A DNA stretch of 37,196 bases from Nitrospirota bacterium (GCA_003246675.1 QJZQ01000019.1:1-37196); one strand, 5' to 3'. Shown: positions 1 to 14,029, counted from the first letter of the stretch. The notes: generated from the sequence alone by a model not told the origin. Numbers and translations: made by a program.

Positions 1-1
1 C

Positions 2-127
2 AGGCCCGCCGACCTCATCGCCCTGAAACTGGAAGGGCTGCCGGAGAATTGGCAGGATGTACCATTTGAGCCTGCCCGGAGCAAGGTCGATGGCCATGTC
101 ATCGCCGGTGAAGTGTTGGAGGTCTGA
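2..127 (+). CDS. C-terminal fragment of an unidentified protein (5' end outside window)
   Basis: Open frame from the left edge, RPADLIALKLEGLPENWQDVPFEPARSKVDGHVIAGEVLEV, stop TGA at 125-127; protein-like composition but family not recognised. Confidence 0.45.
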   Translation, partial: RPADLIALKLEGLPENWQDVPFEPARSKVDGHVIAGEVLEV

Positions 128-468
128 TAATTCCCGCTATTTCAGGAAGTATCCGGGGCACCGGTGTATTTCGTCAGTCCGAAACCCCCGGTTCCGGGCG
201 TTGAGCGAAGTGGGCCAGGGAGGTGGATACCGCCGGCCCGGCAGGTGGGGCGAAAAAAAACATCGGCCGCATCAAAAAACAGGCCTTTGGAGGGGGTAAA
301 GGCCGTGGTCTGGGGGCCGGTGGAAAAAATATTGAAAAATTTTGTGTTCGGTGATAAATTTCGTTGTTAAATTTCCGCCATCCATGATAAAGTGCCATCA
401 ATCGTAATCCTCAAAAAATAAGAAGCCTTTCTTTTCCGCGGAACATCTCTGAAATTTGCTTTTTATTG

Positions 469-498
469 TTGACATATTCCGATATAAGTCAGTAAGAT
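469..498 (+). promoter_or_regulatory. Putative sigma70-type promoter for the tRNA cluster (TTGACA-N18-TAAGAT)
   Basis: TTGACA at 469-474, TAAGAT at 493-498, about 17 nt upstream of tRNA-Thr. Confidence 0.6.
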
Positions 499-514
499 GA
501 AGGTTTTTTACTGA

Positions 515-590
515 GCTGGCGTAGCTCAGTTGGTAGAGCAGCTGATTTGTAATCAGCAGGTCGGGGGTTCGAGTCCCTTTGCCAGCTCCA
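515..590 (+). tRNA. tRNA-Thr (anticodon TGT)
   Basis: Acceptor stem GCTGGCG paired near 3' end, loop TTTGTAA, GGTTCGAGTCC T-arm, encoded CCA. Confidence 0.95.
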
Positions 591-700
591 TTCTTTTTTT
601 TGTGGGTTTAAGTTAAAGATTCTGGCGCACGGCATTGGGCGTTTTTTTTTGTGCCGCGACCGACTTTATATTGTCGGGGGGAGAATTCCTCTCGCAGGCC

Positions 701-782
701 GGGGAGGTTCCCGAGTGGCCAAAGGGAACAGACTGTAAATCTGTCGGCTCAGCCTTCGGAGGTTCGAATCCTCCCCTCCCCA
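701..782 (+). tRNA. tRNA-Tyr (anticodon GTA)
   Basis: GGGGAGG/CCTCCCC acceptor stem, loop CTGTAAA, long variable arm, GGTTCGAATCC T-arm. Confidence 0.95.
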
Positions 783-811
783 TTCCAAATTCTTTTGTTT
801 TGGAGTACGTT

Positions 812-888
812 GCGGGAATAGCTCAGTTGGCTAGAGCGTCAGCCTTCCAAGCTGAGGGTCGCGGGTTCGAGTCCCGTTTCCCGCTCCA
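812..888 (+). tRNA. tRNA-Gly (anticodon TCC)
   Basis: GCGGGAA/TTCCCGC acceptor stem, loop CTTCCAA, T-arm GGTTCGAGTCC, encoded CCA. Confidence 0.95.
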
Positions 889-971
889 TTAACGCTTTTC
901 CTGTTTGATGGGAAGGTGTGGGCCCCGGTGGCCGAGTGGGGCGTCAAAAGCAGGGTATCAAGGCTTCCAAG

Positions 972-1043
972 GCCCACGTAGCTCAGGGGTGGAGCACTTC
1001 CTTGGTAAGGAAGAGGCCATCGGTTCAAATCCGATCGTGGGCT
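972..1043 (+). tRNA. tRNA-Thr (anticodon GGT)
   Basis: GCCCACG/CGTGGGC acceptor stem, loop TTGGTAA, T-arm GGTTCAAATCC. Confidence 0.94.
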
Positions 1044-1156
1044 TATTATAAATGCGGTAGGGTGAAATCCGGGTCCGGCGGGCCCGGGCGGCGGAGGCGG
1101 GGCGTTTTCTGCCTGGCTTGGCCTGACCGGTCATCGACACTGTTTGGTAAAAAATA

Positions 1157-1306
1157 ATGAGAGATATTATTCATTTGGCCTGTTCGGATTGCAAACGCAA
1201 GAACTATTCCACGACCAAGAATAAGAAGACGACGACGGGCCGCTTGGAATTCAGCAAGTATTGCAGGTTCTGCAGGAAGCACACCCCCCACAAAGAGACT
1301 AAATAA
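1157..1306 (+). CDS. rpmG: 50S ribosomal protein L33 (zinc-ribbon C+ form)
   Basis: Own translation [49 protein letters not shown]; 49 aa with two CxxC pairs. Too short for the supplied ORF track. Confidence 0.93.
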   Translation: MRDIIHLACSDCKRKNYSTTKNKKTTTGRLEFSKYCRFCRKHTPHKETK

Positions 1307-1390
1307 AAGTTTTTCGTGTGAGGCATCAAGGCTGGGATGCTGGTCTGGGCCGCGGGTCCCGCGGCCAGGTGTGTCGAATGGAATTTGATT

Positions 1391-1464
1391 AGGCCAGTAG
1401 CTCGAACGGCTAGAGCACCGGACTCCAAATCTGGGGGTTGGGGGTTCGAATCCCTCCTGGCCTG
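1391..1464 (+). tRNA. tRNA-Trp (anticodon CCA)
   Basis: AGGCCAG/CTGGCCT acceptor stem, loop CTCCAAA, T-arm GGTTCGAATCC; located before secE as in many bacteria. Confidence 0.94.
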
Positions 1465-1493
1465 TAGCTTTTTGGCCCTTTCAGCGGGGAAAT

Positions 1494-1682
1494 ATGGTAA
1501 CCAAGGCGTTAGGATTTTTGACTCAGGTCAAGGCGGAGGTCAAGAAGGTCACGTGGCCCAGCCGGCGCGAGGCCCTCGGCGGCACTGCCGTGGTTGTGGC
1601 GGTTGTTTTCCTCATGTCTTTGTTTTTAGGGCTTGTGGACGCCATGCTGGCGAAATTGATTCAGGGCCTCGTTAAAATCTGA
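1494..1682 (+). CDS. secE: Preprotein translocase subunit SecE
   Basis: 62 aa with EVKKVTWPSRREA motif and one TM helix; between tRNA-Trp and nusG. Confidence 0.95.
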   Translation: MVTKALGFLTQVKAEVKKVTWPSRREALGGTAVVVAVVFLMSLFLGLVDAMLAKLIQGLVKI

Positions 1683-1703
1683 GCGGCCGGGGGGAAGGGT
1701 ACT

Positions 1704-2237
1704 TTGGAAAAACAGTGGTATGTGATTCATACGTACTCAGGGTATGAGGCGAAGGTCCGGCTCAGCCTTGAGGAGCAGTTCGAGACCTCTTCGGTCCATA
1801 AGGAGAAGTTGGGGGAGATCATCATCCCCACCGAGGAGGTTGTTGAGGTGCGCGGCGGGAAGAAGAAGGTGTCTTCCCGGAAGTTCTATCCTGGTTACGT
1901 CCTTATCAAAGTGGCGATGGACCAGGACATCTGGTACATGATCAAGAACACTCCCAAAGTCACCGGTTTTCTGGGTGGCAGTCAGGGGCCAGTGCCCCTC
2001 TCCGAGGAGGAAGTCAAGATGATCATGGATCAGATGAAAGGCGAATCCGCCCGGCCGAAGCCGAAGTTCTCTTTCGAGAAGGGCGAGGGTGTGCGGGTTA
2101 TTGAGGGACCGTTTGTCAATTTTAACGGCGTGGTGGAGGACGTGAACCATGACAAGGGCAAAGTCCGTGTCATGGTGTCGATCTTTGGCCGGGCGACTCC
2201 CGTCGAGCTGGAGTTCCAGCAAATCGAAAGAGTGTAG
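1704..2237 (+). CDS. nusG: Transcription termination/antitermination factor NusG
   Basis: WYVIHTYSGYEAKVR..., FPYGYVLIKV-like (FYPGYVLIKV), KOW motif GEGVRVIEGPFVNFNGVVEDVN; TTG start. Confidence 0.97.
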   Translation: MEKQWYVIHTYSGYEAKVRLSLEEQFETSSVHKEKLGEIIIPTEEVVEVRGGKKKVSSRKFYPGYVLIKVAMDQDIWYMIKNTPKVTGFLGGSQGPVPLSEEEVKMIMDQMKGESARPKPKFSFEKGEGVRVIEGPFVNFNGVVEDVNHDKGKVRVMVSIFGRATPVELEFQQIERV

Positions 2238-2271
2238 AGCGCTTGCGGTCTGAATTAGAAAGGAAGATGTT

Positions 2272-2700
2272 GTGGCGACGAAACAGATAACGGGACAGAT
2301 CAAGCTTCAGATCCCGGCCGGGCAGGCAACGCCCTCACCGCCGGTGGGGCCGGCGCTGGGCCAGCACGGGGTGAATATCATGGAGTTTTGCAAGGCGTTC
2401 AATGCAAAAACCCAGGGCCAGGAGGGGTTGATCATCCCTGTGGTCATCAGCGTATACAAGGATCGCAGCTTCAGCTTTATCACCAAGTCGCCGCCGGCGT
2501 CGGTGCTGCTTAAGCGGGCCGCCGGGGTTGCCAAGGGGTCGTCGAACCCCAGCCGTGAAGGTGTAGGCAAGGTGACCCGCGAGCAGGTCCTGGATATAGC
2601 CAAGATGAAAATGCAGGATCTCAACGCTCATGATCTGGAAGCCGCCCTTCGCATCATCGCCGGGTCGGCGAAGAGCATGGGAATCAAGATCGAAGACTAA
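2272..2700 (+). CDS. rplK: 50S ribosomal protein L11
   Basis: [37 protein letters not shown] start. Confidence 0.98.
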   Translation: MATKQITGQIKLQIPAGQATPSPPVGPALGQHGVNIMEFCKAFNAKTQGQEGLIIPVVISVYKDRSFSFITKSPPASVLLKRAAGVAKGSSNPSREGVGKVTREQVLDIAKMKMQDLNAHDLEAALRIIAGSAKSMGIKIED

Positions 2701-2722
2701 CCAGAAAACACGGGACGGCAGG

Positions 2723-3412
2723 ATGGCCAAGCACGGGAAAAAATACAGTTCGGCGATAGGGAAGGTGGACCAGGGGTCCAAGTATGACCTCAAGGAAGCC
2801 CTGCGGTTGACCAAGGAAAACGCCTACGCCAAATTCGATGAATCGGTGGATGTGGCGGTGAACCTGGGGGTTGACCCGCGCAAGGCGGACCAGAACATCC
2901 GCGGCAGCGTGGTGCTGCCCAAGGGCACGGGCAAGAAGTTCCGCGTTCTCGTTTTTGCCAAGGGTGAAAAGGAGATCGAGGCGCGGGAAGCCGGAGCCGA
3001 GCATGTCGGTGGTGATGACATGGTAGCGAAAATCCAGGGAGGCTGGCTGGAATTCGACCGTGTCGTGGCGACGCCGGACATGATGGGTCAGGTGGGCCGG
3101 CTGGGCAAGGTGCTTGGTCCGCGCGGCATGATGCCCAACCCGAAAACCGGGACGGTGACCTTCGATGTGAAGCAGGCTATCGAGGAAATTCAGGCGGGTA
3201 AGGTTGACTTTCGCGTCGACAAGGGCGGTATCGTCCATACCACGGTCGGCAAGGTGAGTTTTTCCGTTGAGGATCTCGCTGAAAATTTTGAGGCGGTGCT
3301 GTCCGCCCTGGTGAAGATGAAGCCCTCGTCGAGCAAGGGGGTTTATGTGAAGGCGGTATCTCTTTCCTCCACCATGGGGGTGGGGGTGAAGGTGGCTTAC
3401 ACGCAGAATTAA
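2723..3412 (+). CDS. rplA: 50S ribosomal protein L1
   Basis: ATG inside longer [15 protein letters not shown]..., [16 protein letters not shown] motif. Confidence 0.97.
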   Translation: MAKHGKKYSSAIGKVDQGSKYDLKEALRLTKENAYAKFDESVDVAVNLGVDPRKADQNIRGSVVLPKGTGKKFRVLVFAKGEKEIEAREAGAEHVGGDDMVAKIQGGWLEFDRVVATPDMMGQVGRLGKVLGPRGMMPNPKTGTVTFDVKQAIEEIQAGKVDFRVDKGGIVHTTVGKVSFSVEDLAENFEAVLSALVKMKPSSSKGVYVKAVSLSSTMGVGVKVAYTQN

Positions 3413-3485
3413 GCAGGGTTCAATTTGATTAATGGCCGCCGGCCGAGCCTGCGGTGGAAAAATATTGCGACGAAAGGTTTTAGTT

Positions 3486-4013
3486 GTGCCTACTCCAGCA
3501 AAAGAACAGGTGGTCAAGGAGCTGAACGAAGTATTCCAGAGGGCGAAATCCGCCGTGCTGGCTGATTATCAGGGCATCGATGCGGAAACCATCACCACCA
3601 TGCGGGCGAAGATGAGGGAGCAGTCGGTGGAGTTCAGGGTCATCAAGAATACCCTGGCCCGCCAGGCGGCAAAGAACACGCCCTTCGAGGTGCTGGACGC
3701 GGACTGGAAGGGGCCGGTTTCCATTGTGGTCAGTTTTGATGACCCGGTGGGGCCCGCCAAGGCCATTGCGGAATGCGCCAAGGGGCAGGCGGAGAAGACT
3801 CCGAAGGTGCTTTGCGGGGTGGTCGAGGGTAAGAAAATCAACCCCGAACAAGTGAAAGCCCTGGCCGACCTCCCCTCGCGGGAAGCGCTGATCGCCATGA
3901 TGCTGGCGACAATGCAGGGGCCGACGACGAATTTTGTGGGCGTGTTCCACAGCCTGCTGAGAAAGCTGGTGGGGACCCTGGATGCGATTCGGGAAAAGAA
4001 GGGCGGTTCCTGA
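3486..4013 (+). CDS. rplJ: 50S ribosomal protein L10
   Basis: GTG start giving MPTPAKEQVVKELNEVFQRAKSAVLADYQGI...; family match and position. Start codon inferred. Confidence 0.93.
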   Translation: MPTPAKEQVVKELNEVFQRAKSAVLADYQGIDAETITTMRAKMREQSVEFRVIKNTLARQAAKNTPFEVLDADWKGPVSIVVSFDDPVGPAKAIAECAKGQAEKTPKVLCGVVEGKKINPEQVKALADLPSREALIAMMLATMQGPTTNFVGVFHSLLRKLVGTLDAIREKKGGS

Positions 4014-4023
4014 TCGCGGTGGG

Positions 4024-4045
4024 CGGGGGCGTCCCCGTTTTTTTT
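4024..4045 (+). terminator. Terminator-like hairpin with T8 in the rplJ-rplL spacer
   Basis: CGGGG-GCGT-CCCCG followed directly by TTTTTTTT, 11 nt after the rplJ stop codon. Confidence 0.65.
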
Positions 4046-4118
4046 CAGGCAGGAAGAAATTTAAAGTTTCAAAAATCGTTTACGACAACAAAATATATAA
4101 TTTTGAAAGGAGGGCGTG

Positions 4119-4496
4119 ATGGCCGTCACGAAAGAGGATGTAGTTTCCTTTATAGATAATATGACTGTTCTTGAGATGTCGGAATTCGTCAAGGAGCTGG
4201 AAGATAAATACGGCGTGACCGCGGCCGCTCCCGCGGTGGCGATGGCGGGTCCTGCGGCGGCTGGCCCGGCGGCTGCGGAAGAGCAGACCGAGTTCACGGC
4301 GGTGCTCACCGGCGCAGGTGACAAGAAGATTCAGGTGATCAAGGAGGTTCGCGCCATCACCGGCCTGGGCCTCAAGGACGCGAAGGATCTTGTTGAAGGT
4401 GCTCCGAAGCCGATTAAAGAGGGTGTGAGCAAGGAAGAAGCCGCTGAAATCAAGAAGAAAATCGAAGAAGCTGGCGGGACTGTCGAAGTCAAATGA
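4119..4496 (+). CDS. rplL: 50S ribosomal protein L7/L12
   Basis: [33 protein letters not shown]..., Ala/Gly/Pro hinge, C-terminal [34 protein letters not shown]. Confidence 0.98.
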   Translation: MAVTKEDVVSFIDNMTVLEMSEFVKELEDKYGVTAAAPAVAMAGPAAAGPAAAEEQTEFTAVLTGAGDKKIQVIKEVRAITGLGLKDAKDLVEGAPKPIKEGVSKEEAAEIKKKIEEAGGTVEVK

Positions 4497-4515
4497 CCTG
4501 ATTGAAAGATCGGCA

Positions 4516-4540
4516 TTGCCCCTCCAGCGGGAGGGGCAAA
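4516..4540 (+). promoter_or_regulatory. Strong hairpin in rplL-rpoB spacer, probable attenuator or processing site
   Basis: TTGCCCCTCC-AGCG-GGAGGGGCAA inverted repeat with no T-tract immediately after it. Confidence 0.65.
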
Positions 4541-4580
4541 ACACCTTTGTTAATCTTTCAGATTGAGGGTTAGGCAGCCT

Positions 4581-7500
4581 ATGTCGAAAATCCTTCCCCA
4601 AAGAGCGAGCGGAAATCTTAGGGAGCGAACCAACTTTTCAAGAATCCCGACAGTCAGTGAAATACCCAATTTAATCGAAATACAGGTTAAATCATTCGAA
4701 GCCTTTATCCAGTGGGCCACTGCTCCCAAAGAGCGCGAGGCCAAAGGTCTGGAGGAGGTTTTTCGTGATATTTTCCCCGTTTCCGACCTTAACATCAACG
4801 CCAGGATAGAATACGTTGGTTATGAGGTGGGTGTCTGGGATTGTGGGTGTGGAGAGTACAGGGAGCTTGGCGGGCCGGGCGTGGTCTGTGAGGTTTGCCA
4901 CCAGGAAGTTGCTTACAATGAAAAGCACAAGCTCAGCGAATGCCGCCAGAAGGGGCTGGTGTATGCCGACCCCATTAAAATCATGGTGCGCCTGGTTCTG
5001 TTCGACAAGGAGACCATCGACGTCACCCCCAAGTCTCTGAAGGATCTGCCGGGGAAATATATCGTCGAGGAAGTGAAGCATCCCGAGACCGGCAAGGCGT
5101 TCATTCCGGCCCGCACCGAAATCACCGAAGATATTATCGAGCGGCTGCAGGAAGGGAAAATTCCTCAAATCACCATCAACTCCGTCCGCGAGGTCAAGGA
5201 GCAAAAGATTTTCCTGGGCGAGATGCCCATGATGACCGGCACCGGCACGTTCATGATCAACGGCGTCGAGCGCGTGATCGTCAGCCAGATGCACCGGTCC
5301 CCCGGCGCATTTTTCTCGCACGACAAGGGAAAATCCCACATCAGCGGAAAAATTCTGTACTCCGCGCGGATCATTCCTGACCGTGGGTCCTGGGTCGATT
5401 TTGAGTTCGACATCAAGGATATCCTCTACGTCAAGATCGATCGCCGGAGAAAGCTGCCCGCCACCGTTCTTCTGCAGGCGTTTGGCATGGATATCCCATC
5501 CATCCTGGAAACGTTCTACTCGGTCGAGAAGGTCGCGTTCAAGGATGGCCGTTACCGCATGGACGCGAAGAGCCTGCTGGTTGGGTTCAAGGTTCTGGAG
5601 GATCTCCTCGACGCTAAATCCGATGACGTTGTGCTTAAAGCCGGTAAGAAAGTGACCCCGGTGGCCGCCAAGAAGATTGGCCGCCAAGCGCGCGATCAGC
5701 AAGTGGAGTTCGACCCCGAAGGCCTGATTGGCCGGTTCCTGTTCGACGAGCTTGTGGACCCGGAAACCGGTGAGGTGGTGTACGAATGCAACCAGCCCAT
5801 CACTCAGGAGACGCTGGCGTTCATCGACAAACGCAATATTCAGGAGTTCCGCATTCTTCATGTCGATGAAGAGGCGACCGACACCTGCATCCGCGATACC
5901 CTGGCGGCGGGAAAAATCACCACCCAGGAAGAAGCGATTCGCGAGATCTACAAGCGTCTCCGGCCGGGCGATCCGCCGACGCCGGACATCGCCAAGTCCC
6001 TGTTCTGGAACCTGTTCAAGAACCCGAAACGGTACAACCTGTCCGTGGTGGGGCGGATCAAGCTCAATGAAAAATTCGGGCTGGATGTCCCCCTGGACAA
6101 CCGCCTGCTCACGCTGGAAGACCTGCAGAAGGTCATGCTGTATCTCGTGGATCTCAGAAACGGCATCGGCACCATTGACGATATCGATCATTTGGGCAAC
6201 CGCCGCGTGCGGGCCGTGGGCGAGTCGCTGGAAAACCAGTTTCGCGTTGGGCTGGTGCGCATGGAACGCGCGATCATCGAGCGAATGTCGATTCAGGATG
6301 TCGATGTTTCCATGCCGCACGACCTGATCAACTCCAAGCCGGTGACGGCCGCGATCAAGGAATTTTTTGGCAGCAGCCAGCTTTCCCAGTTCATGGACCA
6401 GACCAACCCCCTCTCCGAGGTTACGCACAAGAGGCGGCTCAGCGCCCTTGGTCCGGGTGGTCTGACGAGGGAGCGGGCCGGGTTTGAGGTGCGCGACGTG
6501 CATCCCACCCATTACGGGCGAATTTGTCCCATCGAGACGCCGGAGGGTCCCAATATTGGCCTGATCGCTTCTCTTAGCACCTATGCCCGCGTCAATGAAT
6601 ACGGTTTCATCGAAACCCCGTACCGCAAAGTGGAAAAGGGGCACGCGATGGATGAGGTCGATTTTCATACTGCTCTCAGGGAAGATCAGTACGTCATCGC
6701 CCAGGCCAACGCCGCTCTGGACAAAAATAACAAGTTCGTCGATCAGATTTTATCCGCCCGCAAGGGTGGGGACTTCACCTTGTCGGCCTCGGACAAGATC
6801 GACTACATGGATGTTTCTCCCAAGCAGTTGATCAGCGTGGCGGCGTCCCTCGTTCCATTTCTGGAAAATGACGATGCCAACCGCGCTCTCATGGGATCGA
6901 ATATGCAGCGGCAGGCGGTTCCTCTGTTGCAGGCCGAGGCCCCCCTCGTGGGAACGGGCATGGAAGCGATCGTGGCGCATGATTCCGGCGCCGTGGTGGT
7001 GGCCGAGAACGACGGGGAAGTGATTTCCGCCGATGCGACGCGCATCGTGGTCAGGACGGAGCGCCAGAAAACCGGCCGAATTAAAACTCAGAGAAGCCGG
7101 TTGATGGATTCCAACGTCGATATCTATACCCTGTATAAATATCAGCGTTCAAACCAGAACACCTGCATCAATCAGCGGCCGCTGGTATCCACCGGCGCCA
7201 AGGTTAAAAAAGGCGATGTCCTCGCCGATGGCCCGTCCACCGACAACGGTGAGCTGGCGCTCGGCCGCAACGTGCTGGTCGCCTTCATGCCCTGGGACGG
7301 CTACAATTTCGAGGATGCCATCATCGTCAGCGAAAAACTGGTGAAGGAGGACGTCTACACCTCGATCCACATCGAGGAGTTCGAAGTCGAAGCGCGCGAT
7401 ACCAAGCAGGGCAAGGAAGAAATTACCCGCGACATCTCCAATGTTGGCGAAGAGGCCTTAAAGAACCTGGACGATAGCGGCATCATTCGCATCGGCGCCA

Positions 7501-8795
7501 CGGTGAAGCCCAACGACATCCTGGTGGGGAAGATCACCCCGAAAGGTGAAACCCAGCTCAGCCCCGAAGAAAAGCTTCTCAAGGCCATCTTCGGCGAAAA
7601 AGCGGGCGATGTCCGCGATACCTCGCTCAGGGTGCCGCCGGGGATTCAGGGCACCGTGATCGACGTCAAGGTGTTTTCGCGCAAAGGGGTGGACAAGGAC
7701 TCGCGCACCATCGCCATCGAGGAAGAGGAGATTGCGCGCGTTGAAAAGGACTATAACGACGAAATCAAGATCGTAAAGAGCGAGACGGATAAGCGAATTC
7801 GAAGCCTGCTCAAGGGCGGAGTGTTCGACAAGGCCGTCACCCTGGGCAAGAACAAATTCAAAAAGGGTGACCTCGTCAGTGAGGAGCTGCTTGATGAAAT
7901 CAGTTCGCGGGATCTGGCGAAGATTCCCGTAGCCGGCGTCGATGAAGAAGCTGTCAAGGCCCTGGAAGCCAGCTGCGCGGATCAGATCCAGATCCTCAAG
8001 TCCATGATGGATGACAAGATAACCCGCGTGCAGAAAGGGGATGACCTGTCCCCGGGCGTCATCAAGCTCGTGAAAGTTTTCATGGCGATGAAGCGCAAGC
8101 TTCAGGTGGGCGACAAAATGGCGGGTCGTCACGGCAACAAGGGCGTCGTATCCCGGATCGTTCCCGTGGAAGATCTGCCCTTCATGGAGGACGGCACTCC
8201 CATCGAGTTGATCCTCAACCCCCTGGGCGTTCCCTCGCGAATGAACGTGGGGCAGATACTGGAGACCAACCTGGGGATGGCCGCCAAGGTCACCGGCAGG
8301 CACATGGCCACCCCGGTGTTCGATGGCGCGAAGGAAGACGACATCCGTCGTCTGCTGGAGGAAAAGGGCTGCCCGCCCTCGGGTGAAGTGCCCCTGTACG
8401 ACGGCCGCACCGGCATCCGTTTTCGTCAGAAGGTCATGGTGGGTTATATCTACATGCTCAAACTGCACCACCTGGTCGACGACAAGATTCACGCACGTTC
8501 CACCGGCCCCTACTCGCTCGTTACCCAACAGCCGTTGGGCGGCAAGGCGCAGTTCGGGGGTCAGCGCCTGGGAGAAATGGAAGTCTGGGCGCTGGAAGCC
8601 TACGGAGCCGCTTACACCCTGCAGGAAATGCTGACCGTAAAGTCCGACGATGTCGAAGGCCGGAAGCGAATGTATGAAGCCATCGTCAAGGGCGATACCA
8701 ACCTGAACCCCAGCTTGCCCGAATCGTTCAACGTTCTGGTCAAAGAACTTCAGAGTCTTTGCCTCGACGTGGAATTGATAGAGTCAGGCCAATAA
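4581..8795 (+). CDS. rpoB: DNA-directed RNA polymerase subunit beta
   Basis: About 1404 aa; [53 protein letters not shown] rifampicin-pocket region and [12 protein letters not shown] motif. Confidence 0.99.
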   Translation: MSKILPQRASGNLRERTNFSRIPTVSEIPNLIEIQVKSFEAFIQWATAPKEREAKGLEEVFRDIFPVSDLNINARIEYVGYEVGVWDCGCGEYRELGGPGVVCEVCHQEVAYNEKHKLSECRQKGLVYADPIKIMVRLVLFDKETIDVTPKSLKDLPGKYIVEEVKHPETGKAFIPARTEITEDIIERLQEGKIPQITINSVREVKEQKIFLGEMPMMTGTGTFMINGVERVIVSQMHRSPGAFFSHDKGKSHISGKILYSARIIPDRGSWVDFEFDIKDILYVKIDRRRKLPATVLLQAFGMDIPSILETFYSVEKVAFKDGRYRMDAKSLLVGFKVLEDLLDAKSDDVVLKAGKKVTPVAAKKIGRQARDQQVEFDPEGLIGRFLFDELVDPETGEVVYECNQPITQETLAFIDKRNIQEFRILHVDEEATDTCIRDTLAAGKITTQEEAIREIYKRLRPGDPPTPDIAKSLFWNLFKNPKRYNLSVVGRIKLNEKFGLDVPLDNRLLTLEDLQKVMLYLVDLRNGIGTIDDIDHLGNRRVRAVGESLENQFRVGLVRMERAIIERMSIQDVDVSMPHDLINSKPVTAAIKEFFGSSQLSQFMDQTNPLSEVTHKRRLSALGPGGLTRERAGFEVRDVHPTHYGRICPIETPEGPNIGLIASLSTYARVNEYGFIETPYRKVEKGHAMDEVDFHTALREDQYVIAQANAALDKNNKFVDQILSARKGGDFTLSASDKIDYMDVSPKQLISVAASLVPFLENDDANRALMGSNMQRQAVPLLQAEAPLVGTGMEAIVAHDSGAVVVAENDGEVISADATRIVVRTERQKTGRIKTQRSRLMDSNVDIYTLYKYQRSNQNTCINQRPLVSTGAKVKKGDVLADGPSTDNGELALGRNVLVAFMPWDGYNFEDAIIVSEKLVKEDVYTSIHIEEFEVEARDTKQGKEEITRDISNVGEEALKNLDDSGIIRIGATVKPNDILVGKITPKGETQLSPEEKLLKAIFGEKAGDVRDTSLRVPPGIQGTVIDVKVFSRKGVDKDSRTIAIEEEEIARVEKDYNDEIKIVKSETDKRIRSLLKGGVFDKAVTLGKNKFKKGDLVSEELLDEISSRDLAKIPVAGVDEEAVKALEASCADQIQILKSMMDDKITRVQKGDDLSPGVIKLVKVFMAMKRKLQVGDKMAGRHGNKGVVSRIVPVEDLPFMEDGTPIELILNPLGVPSRMNVGQILETNLGMAAKVTGRHMATPVFDGAKEDDIRRLLEEKGCPPSGEVPLYDGRTGIRFRQKVMVGYIYMLKLHHLVDDKIHARSTGPYSLVTQQPLGGKAQFGGQRLGEMEVWALEAYGAAYTLQEMLTVKSDDVEGRKRMYEAIVKGDTNLNPSLPESFNVLVKELQSLCLDVELIESGQ

Positions 8796-8875
8796 GGCAA
8801 GGGCGGGCCCGCGGCAGCCGCCGCGGAAAAGGTAGGGAAACGGTTTTCAACCTTAAATATTAGGAGATCAACCTG

Positions 8876-12961
<4,086 letters not shown>

Positions 12962-12998
12962 CAGGGGCTTGCCGTAGAGAGAATTAAAATTATTTTGC

Positions 12999-13026
12999 TT
13001 GACTCTTTGTCAAAGGGTGATAGAAT
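12999..13026 (+). promoter_or_regulatory. Putative sigma70-type promoter for the str operon (TTGACT-N16-TAGAAT)
   Basis: TTGACT 12999-13004, TAGAAT 13021-13026, upstream of the 187-nt rpoC-rpsL gap, the longest gap inside this cluster. Confidence 0.65.
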
Positions 13027-13148
13027 GACGGACTTTCATCCTTATGTCCAAAGAATATTTAACCCTTTGATTTTATTGCCGTCCAGGGGTATTAGCAGGC
13101 GGAGCAACCCCAGGGTGGATCCGTTGCCCATTAAGGGAGGGTATTTTT

Positions 13149-13526
13149 TTGCCAACGATCAATCAGTTAGTCAGGGAAGGCCGCAGCAAACCGGTCCGCA
13201 AGACCGCAAGCCCGGCGCTTAAATCCTGTCCCCAGAAGCGGGGTGTTTGTGTGAGGGTTTATACCTCAACGCCCAAAAAGCCGAACTCGGCTCTCAGGAA
13301 GGTGGCGCGCGTGCGCTTGACCAACGGAATGGAGGTCACCACCTATATTCCTGGCGTGGGGCATAATCTGCAGGAGCATTCCATTGTTATGATCCGGGGA
13401 GGTCGAGTTAAAGATCTTCCTGGCGTGAGATACCATGTCGTGCGTGGAAGTCTGGATACCCTTGGGGTGGAAAGCCGCCGGCAGGGCCGTTCAAAATACG
13501 GGGCGAAAAAGCCCAAAGGGAAATAG
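13149..13526 (+). CDS. rpsL: 30S ribosomal protein S12
   Basis: [14 protein letters not shown]..., [23 protein letters not shown] start with upstream AAGGGAGGG. Confidence 0.98.
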   Translation: MPTINQLVREGRSKPVRKTASPALKSCPQKRGVCVRVYTSTPKKPNSALRKVARVRLTNGMEVTTYIPGVGHNLQEHSIVMIRGGRVKDLPGVRYHVVRGSLDTLGVESRRQGRSKYGAKKPKGK

Positions 13527-13538
13527 TCTTAAAATCCT

Positions 13539-14009
13539 ATGGCCAGAAGACGAGAAGCGCAAAAAAGACAGGTCATGCCCGACCCGAAGTACAACGATGT
13601 CCTGGCGGGCCGATTCATCAATGCCATTCTTGAGGGTGGAAAGAAGAGTCTGGCGGAGCGGATTTTTTATGACGCGTTGGATCGCGTGGGTGAAAAATCC
13701 AAGGAGGATCCGATTCGGGTCTTCAAGAAAGCCATCGATAACGTGGCTCCGCTGCTGGAGGTCAAATCCCGCCGTGTCGGTGGTTCGACCTATCAGGTGC
13801 CGGTGGAGGTGAAGGAGAGCCGCCGCGTGGCGCTGAGCATCCGCTGGGTGATTCAGAATGCCAAGGCGCGTTCCGGGCGGTCCATGGCGGAAAAGCTCAC
13901 GGGAGAGCTGATGGATGCCTTCAATAACGTGGGTGGCGCCGTGAAGAAAAAAGATGAAGTTCATCGTATGGCCGAAGCCAATAAGGCATTTGCCCATTAC
14001 CGCTGGTGA
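13539..14009 (+). CDS. rpsG: 30S ribosomal protein S7
   Basis: 156 aa [31 protein letters not shown]... Confidence 0.98.
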   Translation: MARRREAQKRQVMPDPKYNDVLAGRFINAILEGGKKSLAERIFYDALDRVGEKSKEDPIRVFKKAIDNVAPLLEVKSRRVGGSTYQVPVEVKESRRVALSIRWVIQNAKARSGRSMAEKLTGELMDAFNNVGGAVKKKDEVHRMAEANKAFAHYRW

Positions 14010-14029
14010 CGGGAGTATCCATAAAGACA

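Noticed and set aside
183-202. AACCCCCGG-TT-CCGGGCGTT inverted repeat after the first partial gene
   Set aside because: One mismatch, 2-nt loop and no T-tract; not a supportable terminator.
174-401. 75-aa minus ORF and two overlapping plus ORFs at 57-370
   Set aside because: Low-complexity Pro/Phe or Arg-rich translations, no RBS or family signal; likely non-coding.
3413-3485. Possible L10 leader (autoregulatory) structure between rplA and rplJ
   Set aside because: Only a short CCGC/GCGG pairing visible; no clear kink-turn or conserved L10-leader features could be identified by eye.
4692-6668. 658-aa minus-strand ORF opposite rpoB
   Set aside because: Shadow ORF caused by codon bias of rpoB; no recognisable domain.
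12995-13222. 75-aa ORF in the rpsL leader
   Set aside because: Overlaps promoter, leader and rpsL start in a different frame; no protein-like features.
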